64,000 nucleotides of DNA from Candidatus Latescibacterota bacterium (GTDB lineage: Bacteria > Latescibacterota > UBA2968 > UBA8231): NCBI GenBank assembly GCA_020852055.1, contig JADZBP010000251.1, positions 1 through 64,000 on the forward strand, written 5' to 3'. Position numbers and translations under genes: made by a program. The notes under the pieces were generated by a model, which searched no databases, was not told the DNA's origin, and saw only the letters and a list, made by a program, of their open reading frames with translations. Shown here one piece after another: positions 17,795 through 26,456 of the stretch (its first letter is position 1; every line of letters starts with the position of its first letter).

Positions 17795-20626
17795 TTGCTA
17801 TGGATAGTGGGAAGGTATCGCAAGATTCGCAGTAATCGTCAACGCATCCCACTCTTAGCGACCAAACCCATTGTGGAAAAGATCATTCCGCCTTGTGGCG
17901 CCTTTGCCGCTGGCCTTGGCCTCCTATCGCTCCTGGGATGGGCCTGCGATTTTCCCCTGCTCAGCAGTCTGGGAGCCGGCAGGGTCCCGATGGCTCCCAG
18001 CACGGCATCGCTGTTTCTGGTATTTGGCAGTGCGGTCTTTCTGAGTCCCCACGCCCCTGCGCGACGCCTTGCGCACCGGTTCGGGCTGGTCGCCAGCTCC
18101 GGGTGTACCCTGATCACGCTCCTCCTGCTGGTGTTCTGGATGGGAGGGGTGCAATGTGGCGCGGAGACGCTGGGTTTTGCCCTTCCCGCCCCGGTAGGTG
18201 GGATTCAGGGCGGGTTCATGTCGCCGCTGACGCAGCTGGGTTTCATCTGCCTGGGCCTGTCCTGCCTCGCCTCGCTCTCGCCGGCGGTGGGGAGGCCCTG
18301 GCGTGGCAGAGCTGCCTATGCCCTCGCCGCCCTGGTGTTCCTGGCTGGTCTGACCCTGTTGCTCTGCTACCTGTTCGGGAAGCCGCTGCTCTATGAGGGC
18401 CAGTTCATCCCCCCGGCCCTGCCGACGAGTCTTGCCTTTGCCTCCCTCGGGCTAGGGCTGATGGCGTTGGCCGAACGGCACGGCGAGTCCTCCTACCGCC
18501 CAACCCCCAACCCCGCGGTAGCACCTCCCGCCAGAACACCCATGGTCATCGGGGGCCTGCTGGTGATGGCTGCCACCGCCACGGCCATTTTCGTCTCGGT
18601 CCAGGCCGAGGAGGAAAGCACCCTCGACCAGGCCGGCAAGGAACTGCTCTCCATTGCCACCCAGAAGGCCCAGGAACTGGCAGCCTTCCAACAGGAACGC
18701 TGGGACGATGGCCTGTTTTATTTTCACAACCGCCCCTTTGCGTCGGTGGTGCAGCGCGCCTTTGCCCAGCCGCACGAGGCGCTGGTCCAGCAGGAACTGG
18801 AAGCCTGGCTCAATCAGCGGACGAAGCACGCTCGGTTCGACCGGATCGTCCTCCTGGATACCACCGGTGCTTTGCGCCTCTCGGTTCCAAGCGCGGCAGC
18901 CCCGATTGGCGCCAGGGTGGTACAAGGGGCAGCTGCCCTCCAGCGTTCGGGAGAGATGGGGATCGAAGACTTCTACCGCGACGAGTACGACCAGCAGGTT
19001 CGCCTGGCGGTGCTCGTGCCGATTTTTGCTCCCGACGACAGCCGCCGGGCGTTGGGGACTCTGGTGCTGCGGATCGACCCCCACGCGGACCTCTACCCGC
19101 TGCTCCAGCGCTGGCCGGGAACTGCTCATTCGGAAGAAGCGCTGCTGGTGCGCCGCGAAGGCGACCGCGTGCTCTTCCTCAATGACCTGAGATTTCAGGA
19201 CCATACGGCCCTGTCGCTGTCGGTGCCGATGGACCACACCGAGAGGCCTTCGGTGCGCGCCGCCTTAGGAGAGGAAGGGGTGGTGCAGGGCCGCGATTAC
19301 CGGGGGCCCATGGTCGCCGGTATCCGCAAGGTCCCCAACTCCCCGTGGTATTTGGTCGCCCGTATGGACCTCGACGAGGCCCTGGCGCCTGTGCAGGCTG
19401 TCTTGCCTTTGTGGATCGCCCTGCTGGCCAGCCTGCTGGCCAGCCTTGGCATCGGGGTGGTGTTGTTCGAGCGCCACCGGACCCTTGGCTTCTACCGGGA
19501 ACAGGCACGGGTGGCCCGGGAACTGCGCGAGAGTGAGGAGTTGTTCCGCAGTCTGTTCGAGGATCATTCGGCGGTGAAGTTGATCATCGAGGTGTCCACC
19601 GGCCAGATCCGGGACGCCAACAGCGCGGCGGCCCAGTACTATGGGTGGTCCCGGGAGGAACTCCGCCAGTTGCGGATACAGGATATCAATATCCTTCCAC
19701 CGGAAGAGGTGCAGCAACGGATGGCGGAGGCGGAAGCCGCGAAAAGGAGCTACTTTGAGTTCCGCCACCGCCGGGCCGATGGTTCGGTCCGCGATGTGGA
19801 GGTCTTTTCCAGCAGGCTCCACCGCAAGGGCAGCGTTTTGCTCCACTCCATCGTTCATGACGTCACCGAGCGCACGCGCCTGGAGCAGGAGCTGATCCGG
19901 ACCCATCGCCTGCGGGCGGCAGGGGAGCTGTCGGTCGGAGTGAGCCATAACCTGAACAATCTGCTCACGGTGGTGCTGGGACCGGCCGAGATGCTACAGC
20001 GTCGCCTGCTAGACCCCAAGAGCCTGCAGTTGGTGGAAATGGTCATCGAGGCGGCTACCCGCGCCGCCGATTTGGTCCACCGCCTCCACCTCTCGGTGCG
20101 CGATCCGGAGTCGCAGACCTGCGAACCCGTCGCGCTCAACCAGACCATCGAAGGGGTGTTGGCGATGACCCGTCCCCGGTGGAAGGACGAGTCGAAAACC
20201 CAGGGCCGGGCAATCGAGGTATATACCGATCTGGGCCTGGTACCCCCGATCAAGGGCATCACATCCGAACTGCACGGGATGCTCGTCAACCTCCTCCTCA
20301 ATGCGGTGGAGGCCATGCCTCAGGGCGGCCGAATCACCATCCGCACCTTGTCGGAAGGGGACCAGGTCCGGCTGGATTTCAGCGACACGGGGGTTGGTAT
20401 GGACGAGCAGACCCGGCTGCGGGTCTTCGAGCCCTTTTTTACCACCAAGATGGATGTGGGATCTGGCTTGGGGCTATCGACACTGTACAACAGCGTCACC
20501 CACTGGGGGGGCACCGTGGCGGTAGCGAGCACACCGGGGCAGGGCACCACCTTCACCCTGCACCTGCCAGCATGGCCGAGAACCCCCGGGGTTGCCCCGG
20601 AGCCTGCCCGCACCCTCGCCACCTGA
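17795..20626 (+). CDS. Membrane sensor histidine kinase (multi-TM, Cache-like, PAS, HisKA, HATPase)
   Basis: About 943 residues if the TTG at 17795 is the start; a GTG at 17807 is an in-frame alternative, and the true start is uncertain. Seven hydrophobic segments fall within residues 34-268. A Cache-like extracytoplasmic sensor (about 270-520), another membrane helix (about 522-545), a PAS domain (about 560-685), the acceptor His718 in GVSHNLNNLL, and an HATPase (NLLLNAVEAM, DTGVGMD, GSGLGLSTLYNSV) follow. There is no receiver. The kinase core is a close relative of the upstream kinase (shared RPRWKDE and LVHRLHLSVR), so the pair arose by tandem duplication followed by replacement of the sensor part. 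Confidence 0.9.
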   Translation: MLWIVGRYRKIRSNRQRIPLLATKPIVEKIIPPCGAFAAGLGLLSLLGWACDFPLLSSLGAGRVPMAPSTASLFLVFGSAVFLSPHAPARRLAHRFGLVASSGCTLITLLLLVFWMGGVQCGAETLGFALPAPVGGIQGGFMSPLTQLGFICLGLSCLASLSPAVGRPWRGRAAYALAALVFLAGLTLLLCYLFGKPLLYEGQFIPPALPTSLAFASLGLGLMALAERHGESSYRPTPNPAVAPPARTPMVIGGLLVMAATATAIFVSVQAEEESTLDQAGKELLSIATQKAQELAAFQQERWDDGLFYFHNRPFASVVQRAFAQPHEALVQQELEAWLNQRTKHARFDRIVLLDTTGALRLSVPSAAAPIGARVVQGAAALQRSGEMGIEDFYRDEYDQQVRLAVLVPIFAPDDSRRALGTLVLRIDPHADLYPLLQRWPGTAHSEEALLVRREGDRVLFLNDLRFQDHTALSLSVPMDHTERPSVRAALGEEGVVQGRDYRGPMVAGIRKVPNSPWYLVARMDLDEALAPVQAVLPLWIALLASLLASLGIGVVLFERHRTLGFYREQARVARELRESEELFRSLFEDHSAVKLIIEVSTGQIRDANSAAAQYYGWSREELRQLRIQDINILPPEEVQQRMAEAEAAKRSYFEFRHRRADGSVRDVEVFSSRLHRKGSVLLHSIVHDVTERTRLEQELIRTHRLRAAGELSVGVSHNLNNLLTVVLGPAEMLQRRLLDPKSLQLVEMVIEAATRAADLVHRLHLSVRDPESQTCEPVALNQTIEGVLAMTRPRWKDESKTQGRAIEVYTDLGLVPPIKGITSELHGMLVNLLLNAVEAMPQGGRITIRTLSEGDQVRLDFSDTGVGMDEQTRLRVFEPFFTTKMDVGSGLGLSTLYNSVTHWGGTVAVASTPGQGTTFTLHLPAWPRTPGVAPEPARTLAT

Positions 20627-20761
20627 TCCGGGCGGTGAGAGCAGAAGCGATCTTGCTCCACGATCGAAGGGCGGGAGTGGACCCGAAGGGTTTATCTGCT
20701 TAGATTATCACCATGAGTATTTGGCATTTGTGGGAAAACTGCACCTAGCCGAGGGCTGCCC

Positions 20762-20872
20762 ATGATTAGCCCGCGGGTCCTGTCCCGCCCACCCACCCAC
20801 CCCATCGTCACCATTGCCAATCAGATCGAGCGCGCGTTTTCCAGGGAACTGAAAAAACGATGGAATGGGTGA
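20762..20872 (+). CDS. Possible small ORF upstream of the coiled-coil pair
   Basis: An ATG-initiated frame of 36 codons ends in TGA and overlaps the start of the next small gene by 13 bases. The end of the peptide (IERAFSRELKKRWNG) is helical and basic. It has no clear ribosome-binding site, and I cannot tell a real small protein from a leader or chance ORF. Confidence 0.2.
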   Translation: MISPRVLSRPPTHPIVTIANQIERAFSRELKKRWNG

Positions 20873-21162
20873 TTCTACTCGCCAACCTCGGGATGGCTGG
20901 GCTCCTGGCCCGGATCTGGATAACCCATCTGGAGCGCGTCCAGGAACTAAAGGGGCGGCAGGAACACGCTCTCCGGGTTACCGAGGAGCACCTTCAGGAG
21001 ATCGATCAGACTCAAGCCGCAATCGCGGCCGTAGAGGGGGAACTACCGGAAATCGAAGATCAAGCCCAGATGCTCAATGCAGAGATCAAGGCTGCCAGCG
21101 AGTATCTTGACCGGCTAAAATCGACCGAGGGTGGTCTACATCCTTCCCGACACCAGGTATAG
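20860..21162 (+). CDS. Small membrane-anchored coiled-coil protein A
   Basis: A 100-residue protein with one N-terminal hydrophobic helix (WVILLANLGMAGLLARIW) followed by a continuous Glu/Gln-rich coiled coil (about 25-90). No family recognised. A similar protein lies 21 bases downstream and both follow the sensor kinases on the same strand. The layout resembles small membrane-tethered spacer or scaffold proteins, but no function can be assigned. Base composition is lower in GC than most of the window. Confidence 0.55.
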   Translation: MEWVILLANLGMAGLLARIWITHLERVQELKGRQEHALRVTEEHLQEIDQTQAAIAAVEGELPEIEDQAQMLNAEIKAASEYLDRLKSTEGGLHPSRHQV

Positions 21163-21183
21163 CGGTGCAGGAGCACGGTCCAC

Positions 21184-21495
21184 ATGCTGATCTCCATGGT
21201 CGTCATCCTGGGGTTGCTGATAGTAGCGTGTACCCTGAGCAAGATCGACACCGGGCGCACCATCACCAAATTGGAGGAGGAGCTCTTTCAGCTGATAGAA
21301 GAGCAGCGGAAGACCCACAAACAATTGAGGTTGGTGGTCGCGGCCCTGAAGTCGATCGAGGTTCGCAGGGAATTGGCACAGAAGGAGTGCGTAAGATTGC
21401 AGAATGATCTCTTCAGGATCCAGGCACAGGTCAGAAGCCTGGCAGAAGCCGCTCAAAAGAGAAGTGACCAGGAGCACAGCAACCGGCCATTCTGA
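21184..21495 (+). CDS. Small membrane-anchored coiled-coil protein B
   Basis: A 103-residue protein built like its upstream neighbour: an N-terminal membrane helix (LISMVVILGLLIVACTL), then a charged coiled coil (about 25-95). The two may form a hetero-oligomer with parallel coiled coils on the cytosolic or periplasmic face. No known family is recognised. It is the last plus-strand gene before a convergent RraA gene, with a GC-rich hairpin between them. Confidence 0.55.
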   Translation: MLISMVVILGLLIVACTLSKIDTGRTITKLEEELFQLIEEQRKTHKQLRLVVAALKSIEVRRELAQKECVRLQNDLFRIQAQVRSLAEAAQKRSDQEHSNRPF

Positions 21496-21509
21496 TCTAT
21501 GATCGATGG

Positions 21510-21554
21510 CTGCGGCCGGGGAGACGCCATTGCCTGGAGGCCCCCCGGCCGCAG
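21510..21554. terminator. Long GC hairpin between convergent genes
   Basis: CTGCGGCCGGGG (21510-21521) pairs perfectly with CCCCGGCCGCAG (21543-21554) over a 21-base loop. There is no U-tract on either side, so it is a candidate bidirectional terminator or mRNA-stabilising stem rather than a textbook terminator. Confidence 0.45.
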
Positions 21555-21592
21555 GGTCTAGATCTTATTCCAGAAACACCGCGCCGCGTTGA

Positions 21593-22231
21593 TCACAAAA
21601 TCCCATACTTGTCGAAAACCGCCCGTGGCGAGTGGCCGGCGGCCAGTTCGTCGCGCACGGTGTTCTCCCCCTCCAACTTCTCCATCGACTTGCGGAAGAC
21701 CTCGTCCTTGATGGCGGCCGGGATCACCGCCACCCCGTCGAAATCCACCAGCACAAAGTCGCCCGGAAACACCCGCACCCCGCCGCAGTTGACCGGCACG
21801 TTGACCGCCTTGGCCACGCAGCGGCCCGCCGAGTCGAGGGGCGAGTAGCCCCGGCAGCAGCAGCCGAAACCCATGCTGTCCATCTGGCGGATATCGCGCA
21901 CCAGGCCGTCGGTGACCACCGACTTCACCCCGCGGGCGGCGGCGGCGGTGGAGAGCAACTCCCCCCAGATACCCGAGCGCAACTCCCCGTTGGTGGACAG
22001 CACAATCACCTCGCCGCCCTTCATCTGGTCGTAGGCAGCGAAGATCTGCCCGTACGGATCGGCCAGTTGTTCGGTGGTGGCATAGGCGTCGAGGGTGAGG
22101 GCCGGCCCGGCGAACCAGGTATCCTGCCGGGTGGGGCGCACCTCGGGGATCATGGCCTGGTCGCGGTGGCCCAACTGGTCCATGATGTCGCAGACCAGGG
22201 CGGTGTATACGGGTTTCCATTCGTCGTGCAT
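21593..22231 (-). CDS. RraA/HMG-aldolase family protein
   Basis: A 212-residue RraA-fold protein. The metal/substrate signature is present: the glycine-rich GELLSTAAAARGVKSVV followed by TDGLVRDIRQM, where Arg-Asp coordinates the divalent metal in class II 4-hydroxy-4-methyl-2-oxoglutarate aldolases. Members with these residues cleave 4-carboxy-2-oxo acids by retro-aldol reaction or decarboxylate oxaloacetate; others (RraA proper) bind RNase E. In an operon with an FAH hydrolase, an oxygenase and two transporters, the aldolase role is more likely. It begins 10 bases after the PhyH stop and is the last gene of the operon. Confidence 0.9.
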   Translation of the reverse strand: MHDEWKPVYTALVCDIMDQLGHRDQAMIPEVRPTRQDTWFAGPALTLDAYATTEQLADPYGQIFAAYDQMKGGEVIVLSTNGELRSGIWGELLSTAAAARGVKSVVTDGLVRDIRQMDSMGFGCCCRGYSPLDSAGRCVAKAVNVPVNCGGVRVFPGDFVLVDFDGVAVIPAAIKDEVFRKSMEKLEGENTVRDELAAGHSPRAVFDKYGIL

Positions 22232-22241
22232 GATTTCCTCC

Positions 22242-23030
22242 TCAGGCAGGTTGGTTCACACGTGGCATCAGCAGTTTGCCCCCGCGCGCCAGGGGCAGGC
22301 CGGCAAAGGCGCAGCGGTTGTTCCACTGGTCGATGGCGTGGGCGCTTTTGTATTCGTTGATGAGGGTATGGCGGGCCCGCGGGGTGTAGTTGTGCCCGGC
22401 CCGGTGTACCACCAAGACGTGGATGACCACCACGTCGCCGATCCCGGCCTTGGCTACGACCCCCTCGCCGGCAGGCACCAGCTCGTCGTCGATGGTGTAC
22501 TTGTCCTTGGTGGGCCATTCCCCCCGCAGATGGGAGCCGGGCAGCACCTCGGTGGCCCCGGCCTCGAAGTCGGTGGGATCGAGATAGGTGAGGGTGGCGG
22601 CCAGGTCGGGCTTGCTGTGGCGCTCGTAGGGCCAGTCCTGGTGCCAGCCCTGGGTGCTGACGAAACCGGGCGGTTTGTTGCGCACCTTGCCGTTGTGGAA
22701 ATCGAGATCCGGGCCCAGGAGGTCGGTCATCACCGCGACGATGCGCGGCTCGGTGAACTGATCGAACCAGTAGTCGTTGGCCAGGGTCTGATCCATCATG
22801 CCGACGACGTTCTTGGGATTGAAGGGATCGGGCTGGTACCCCGGCGGGGACTCCATATAGGCGTAGCTCATGTTCTTGGGCCGGCCCTCGGGGTGGCTGA
22901 CCAACTCGTGGAACTGCCGGCGCATCTCCTCCATCTCGGCGGCCGAATAAAACCCTTTGAGATGGAGGTAGCCCTGCCCATCGAAGAACTGTTTCTGTTC
23001 GGGGGTGAGGATCAACAGCGGTTGAGTCAT
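22242..23030 (-). CDS. Phytanoyl-CoA dioxygenase (PhyH) family protein
   Basis: A 262-residue Fe(II)/2-oxoglutarate oxygenase. The iron-binding HxD is in TQGWHQDWPYER, the second histidine in VIHVLVVHRAGHNYT and the 2-oxoglutarate arginine in TPRARHTLINEY; LPGSHLRGEWP is the usual loop. Its ATG shares one base with the upstream MFS stop (TGATG), so translation is probably coupled. Within the FAH-MFS-MFS-PhyH-RraA operon it could introduce a hydroxyl group that sets up cleavage by the aldolase-like protein; this is inference. Confidence 0.93.
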   Translation of the reverse strand: MTQPLLILTPEQKQFFDGQGYLHLKGFYSAAEMEEMRRQFHELVSHPEGRPKNMSYAYMESPPGYQPDPFNPKNVVGMMDQTLANDYWFDQFTEPRIVAVMTDLLGPDLDFHNGKVRNKPPGFVSTQGWHQDWPYERHSKPDLAATLTYLDPTDFEAGATEVLPGSHLRGEWPTKDKYTIDDELVPAGEGVVAKAGIGDVVVIHVLVVHRAGHNYTPRARHTLINEYKSAHAIDQWNNRCAFAGLPLARGGKLLMPRVNQPA

Positions 23031-24169
23031 CAGATTTCACTCCGGGTCTTGCCTGGCAGCAGCAGGGAAAGGGCGGCGGTGGGCAGCGGCAGGAAACAGA
23101 GGTATTCGAGGGTGCGGGCCACGCCGATCTGGTCTGCCAAGTGGCCGATAAAGGGCAGGGTCAGGCTGGCCAGGCCCCAGCTGAAACCCAGGGGCAGGCT
23201 GGAGGCCAGCCCCGAACTCTGGGGGGCCAGCTCCTGGGCCATGGCCACCAGGATGGAGTTGGAGGAGAGCAGCAGCGCCCCGCCCAGGATCAGGGTCAGG
23301 TAGCTGGCCCAGCCCTCGGTATAGAGGAAGCCGTAGAGGCAGGGCACACAGAGCAGCAGCGAGCCCCAGACCAGGGGGCGGGGGTTGAAGCGGTCGGCCA
23401 GGTACCCGGCCACCAGGCCGCCCACCACCCCGGCCATGTTGTAGATGCCCAGGGGGATGCTGCCGGCCACCAGGGAGAGTCCGCGTTCCTTGCCCAGCAC
23501 GGTGAGATAGAAACCGAAACCCAGGCCGGTGATGGAGCGCAGGATCACCACCACGGTGATCACCAGCAGCGGCCAACCCTGGCCGTTGAAACTCTCGCGC
23601 AGGGAGAGCGCCCGTTCCTTGACGTGGGGATTGTCGAGGGGCGAGAGCTTGAGCAGGAGCAGCACCACCGCCACGCCCGGCAGGGCGGCGAAGGCCAGGC
23701 TTTCCAGGCCGAAGCGGTCGGCGCAGTAGGGCACCCACAGCGGGGTGAGGCCCAGGCCCAGGGTGCCGCCAAAGATGAAGAGGGCCAGGCCAAAGGAGCG
23801 CCGCTCCCCGCTCAGCTCGCCGGCGAGGGAGAAGGACTGCGGGTGAAAGGCGGCCACCCCCATACCGCCGATGGCGAGGATGGCCACCAACGACAGATAG
23901 GTGGGGGCCAGGCCCAGCAGCGGGCTGAAGAGGGCGGTCAAGAGCAGGCCCCAGATCACCAGGTGGCGCCGGCGCATACGATCGGCCCACAGGCCCATCA
24001 GTGGCTGGCTCAGGTTGCACAGCGAGACGATGGTGCCCAGCAGTCCGGCAAAGGCCAGATTGAGGCCGAGGCGCTCGTTGATCAGGGGCAGGATGGGGGA
24101 GAGCATGGTGGCGTAGGTGTCCACCATGAAGTGGGCCAGGGTCACCAGCAGGAGGGGGATGGTCTGCAT
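23030..24169 (-). CDS. MFS transporter (fosmidomycin-resistance-like subgroup)
   Basis: A 379-residue protein with about 12 membrane helices. The cytosolic loop between helices 2 and 3 has the MFS signature region GLWADRMRRRHLV, and its half-two counterpart is GYLADRFNPRPLV. The opening VTLAHFMVDTYATMLSPILPLI is typical of FSR-like and related MFS proteins. It lies 15 bases after another MFS gene and is coupled to PhyH. Uptake of the operon substrate or export of an intermediate are both possible. Confidence 0.9.
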   Translation of the reverse strand: MQTIPLLLVTLAHFMVDTYATMLSPILPLINERLGLNLAFAGLLGTIVSLCNLSQPLMGLWADRMRRRHLVIWGLLLTALFSPLLGLAPTYLSLVAILAIGGMGVAAFHPQSFSLAGELSGERRSFGLALFIFGGTLGLGLTPLWVPYCADRFGLESLAFAALPGVAVVLLLLKLSPLDNPHVKERALSLRESFNGQGWPLLVITVVVILRSITGLGFGFYLTVLGKERGLSLVAGSIPLGIYNMAGVVGGLVAGYLADRFNPRPLVWGSLLLCVPCLYGFLYTEGWASYLTLILGGALLLSSNSILVAMAQELAPQSSGLASSLPLGFSWGLASLTLPFIGHLADQIGVARTLEYLCFLPLPTAALSLLLPGKTRSEI

Positions 24170-24184
24170 GCAGAAAGGGTAAGC

Positions 24185-25390
24185 TCAGTGGTGTTTGGTG
24201 TCCAGACGGCGGCACAGGAGCCAGGCGCAGAGGGTGCCGCCGGCGGCCAGCAGGGCGCCGCCGAAGAAAGGCAGGCCCGGATCGAGCTCGACCAGGGAGC
24301 CGCCCAGCAGGTTGCCCAGGACCATGGCCGAACTCCACACCAGATGCAGCAGGCCCACCAGCCGGCTCTTTTCCTGGGGGCCGGCCACGTCGTTGATCAG
24401 CGAGGGGATCAGGGTCGAGATGGCCCAGGCGGTGGCGGTCAGGCCGGTGCCAAAAGCGAAGAGGGCCGGCAGGGATTGCCAGCACAGCCCCACGCCCACC
24501 CCGCACAGGGCAAAACCGCTCCCGGAGATCAGCAGGGGCCAGAGGCGGCCGTAGCGGTCGCGCAGCACCCCGGTGAGCAACTGGCAAGCGGCGGCCACCG
24601 CCAGGGATATCGAGGCGTAGTAGGCCGGCATGGACTCGCTGTGGCTGACCCGGTAGATCAGCAGGGGCAGGAGCAGCGAGGCCATACCCCAGAAGGAGGT
24701 GATGAAGAGGCGCAGGGCGATGAGCAGGCGCGCTGAGCCTTGGCGCAGCAGGGGCAGGTACACCGCCCGCAGGGCCAGGCCGTCGTGGGAGCGGGCGGCT
24801 TCGGTGGCGGGCAGGAGCCACAGGGCCAGCAGGCAGACCCCGGCCATGCCGACACTCATCAGGGTGCCCAGTTGCTGGAAGGTCCAGGTCTCCTTGAGCA
24901 CCCCGGTGAAGAAACTGCCCAGGGCATTGCCCAGGTTGCCGCTGAGGAAGTAGAAGGCCCCGCCCATGCCCAGTTGGCCGGGCCGGACCGAGCCGATCAG
25001 GTAGCTCTGGCCGGCGGTGGTCCAGGGGCCGGTGGTGAAGCCGATGAGGAAGACCAGCAGGAAGAGGGCCAAGGGGCTGGCGCTATGGAAGACGAAGCCG
25101 TTGAGCACGCCCCCCAGCAGGCCCACCATCAGGGTGCGCTTGAGGCCCAGCAGGTCGCAGAGCCGCCCGCCGATCAGCGCCGAAAAGCCGCCCAGCATCA
25201 GCATCAGGGCGCGCAGGTTGGCGGTGAAGATGGGCAGCCGTCCCAGGTCGGCCTCGACATAGACCGGGAAGAGCGCCATGAAGGGGGAGGTGATGAAGCC
25301 GCTGAGGAGGGAAACCAGGCAGAGGGCGACGAAGGCCCGGTTCCACGAGGCCCCATCGCCCTCTGCCGGTGCTTCGGTGGGCTGGCTCAC
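24185..25390 (-). CDS. MFS transporter (second of the tandem pair)
   Basis: The ORF track extends into a shadow; the real start is a GTG at 25390 overlapping the FAH stop (GTGA), giving 401 residues. About 12 membrane helices are visible, with the loop 2-3 signature GGRLCDLLGLKRTLM and its repeat GVLRDRYGRLWPL. It is not a close copy of the neighbouring transporter, so the two probably move different molecules or act in opposite directions. Translation is coupled to the FAH hydrolase. Confidence 0.9.
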   Translation of the reverse strand: MSQPTEAPAEGDGASWNRAFVALCLVSLLSGFITSPFMALFPVYVEADLGRLPIFTANLRALMLMLGGFSALIGGRLCDLLGLKRTLMVGLLGGVLNGFVFHSASPLALFLLVFLIGFTTGPWTTAGQSYLIGSVRPGQLGMGGAFYFLSGNLGNALGSFFTGVLKETWTFQQLGTLMSVGMAGVCLLALWLLPATEAARSHDGLALRAVYLPLLRQGSARLLIALRLFITSFWGMASLLLPLLIYRVSHSESMPAYYASISLAVAAACQLLTGVLRDRYGRLWPLLISGSGFALCGVGVGLCWQSLPALFAFGTGLTATAWAISTLIPSLINDVAGPQEKSRLVGLLHLVWSSAMVLGNLLGGSLVELDPGLPFFGGALLAAGGTLCAWLLCRRLDTKHH

Positions 25391-26361
25391 TTGCGGCTGG
25401 CCGCCACCTTGTTGCGCAACACCCCGATGCGGGAGATCTCGATCTCGACCCGGTCGCCCGGCTTGAGGAACTCGCCGGTGGTGGCCCCCACCCCGGCGAT
25501 GGTGCCGGTGCTGATCAGGTCGCCCGGTTCGAGGGTGATGATGGCCGAGATGTACTCGATGATGTCGGCCACCGGGTAGAGCATCTGGCCGGTGCTGTTG
25601 TGCTGCCGGCGCTGGCCGTTGACGTAGGTGCTGATCTCCAGCACCTGGGGATCGGGGATCTCGTCGGCGGTGATGATCCAGGGGCCGTGGGGGCCAAAGG
25701 TGTCGAGCCACTTGCCGTTGAGCCAGTCGAACCACTCGTCGCGGGGCCGGCTCTCGCTGCGGGGTTTGATCAGCAGCTTGCGCTCGGAGACGTCGTTCAT
25801 CACCGTGTACCCGGCCACGAACTTGAGGGCCTCGGCGGCCTTGACGCCCTTGGCGCGGCGGCCCATGACCACCGCCAGTTCGCCCTCCCAGTCGACGGAG
25901 CGGGCCACCGGTGGGATGAGGATGGCCTCGTCGGGGGCGATGACGGTGGTGCTGGGCGGCTTCATAAAGACGCGCGGGGTCTCGCGGTCCTGGGCCTGCA
26001 TCTTCTTGCCGCCCTCCTCGATGTGCTCCTGGTAGTTGCCGGCCAGGCAGAAGATCTTGCGCGGGCAGGGGACCGGGGCCTTGAGGCGGATCTGGCTGAT
26101 GGGATAGCTGAGTTTGCCGTCGGCCTTGGACTGGGCGCCCAGGCGCTCGACGGCCAGGGCCACGGCCTTGCGGGTGGCGGTGATGCCCTTGGGGCCGGCC
26201 TCCAGCAGGGCGAGCATGTCGGTGAAGAAGGGATGGGCTTTGCGTTTTTCCTTGCGGGCCAGGGCCTGCTCGGCGGCGGCCAGATCCACCACGATCCGGT
26301 CGCCGGCTACCACGGCACCGACGAAGGATTCCTTGTGCCGGGTATAGCTCACCAGTTTCAT
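25387..26361 (-). CDS. Fumarylacetoacetate hydrolase (FAH) family protein
   Basis: The ATG at 26361 (MKLVSYTRHK) is chosen over the upstream one in the track because AGGAGG lies seven bases before it; 324 residues. The FAH catalytic core is visible: CLAGNYQEHIEEGG, the metal-binding DWEGELAVVMGR (paired Glu), YTVMNDVSERKLL, and STGTIAGVGATTGEFLKPGD near the C-terminus. The family hydrolyses or decarboxylates beta-diketo or 2-oxo acids (fumarylpyruvate, acylpyruvates, 2-keto-3-deoxy sugar acids). It heads the five-gene operon and sets the theme of keto-acid catabolism. Confidence 0.93.
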   Translation of the reverse strand: MKLVSYTRHKESFVGAVVAGDRIVVDLAAAEQALARKEKRKAHPFFTDMLALLEAGPKGITATRKAVALAVERLGAQSKADGKLSYPISQIRLKAPVPCPRKIFCLAGNYQEHIEEGGKKMQAQDRETPRVFMKPPSTTVIAPDEAILIPPVARSVDWEGELAVVMGRRAKGVKAAEALKFVAGYTVMNDVSERKLLIKPRSESRPRDEWFDWLNGKWLDTFGPHGPWIITADEIPDPQVLEISTYVNGQRRQHNSTGQMLYPVADIIEYISAIITLEPGDLISTGTIAGVGATTGEFLKPGDRVEIEISRIGVLRNKVAASRK

Positions 26362-26456
26362 CTCAGGGCCTCCTCGGGACAACTCGCTGGCTCAAACAGC
26401 GAGAGGGTCGTATATTCGCAAAAATCTCCGGCCTCTAAAATAGGGCTCCGACCTCC

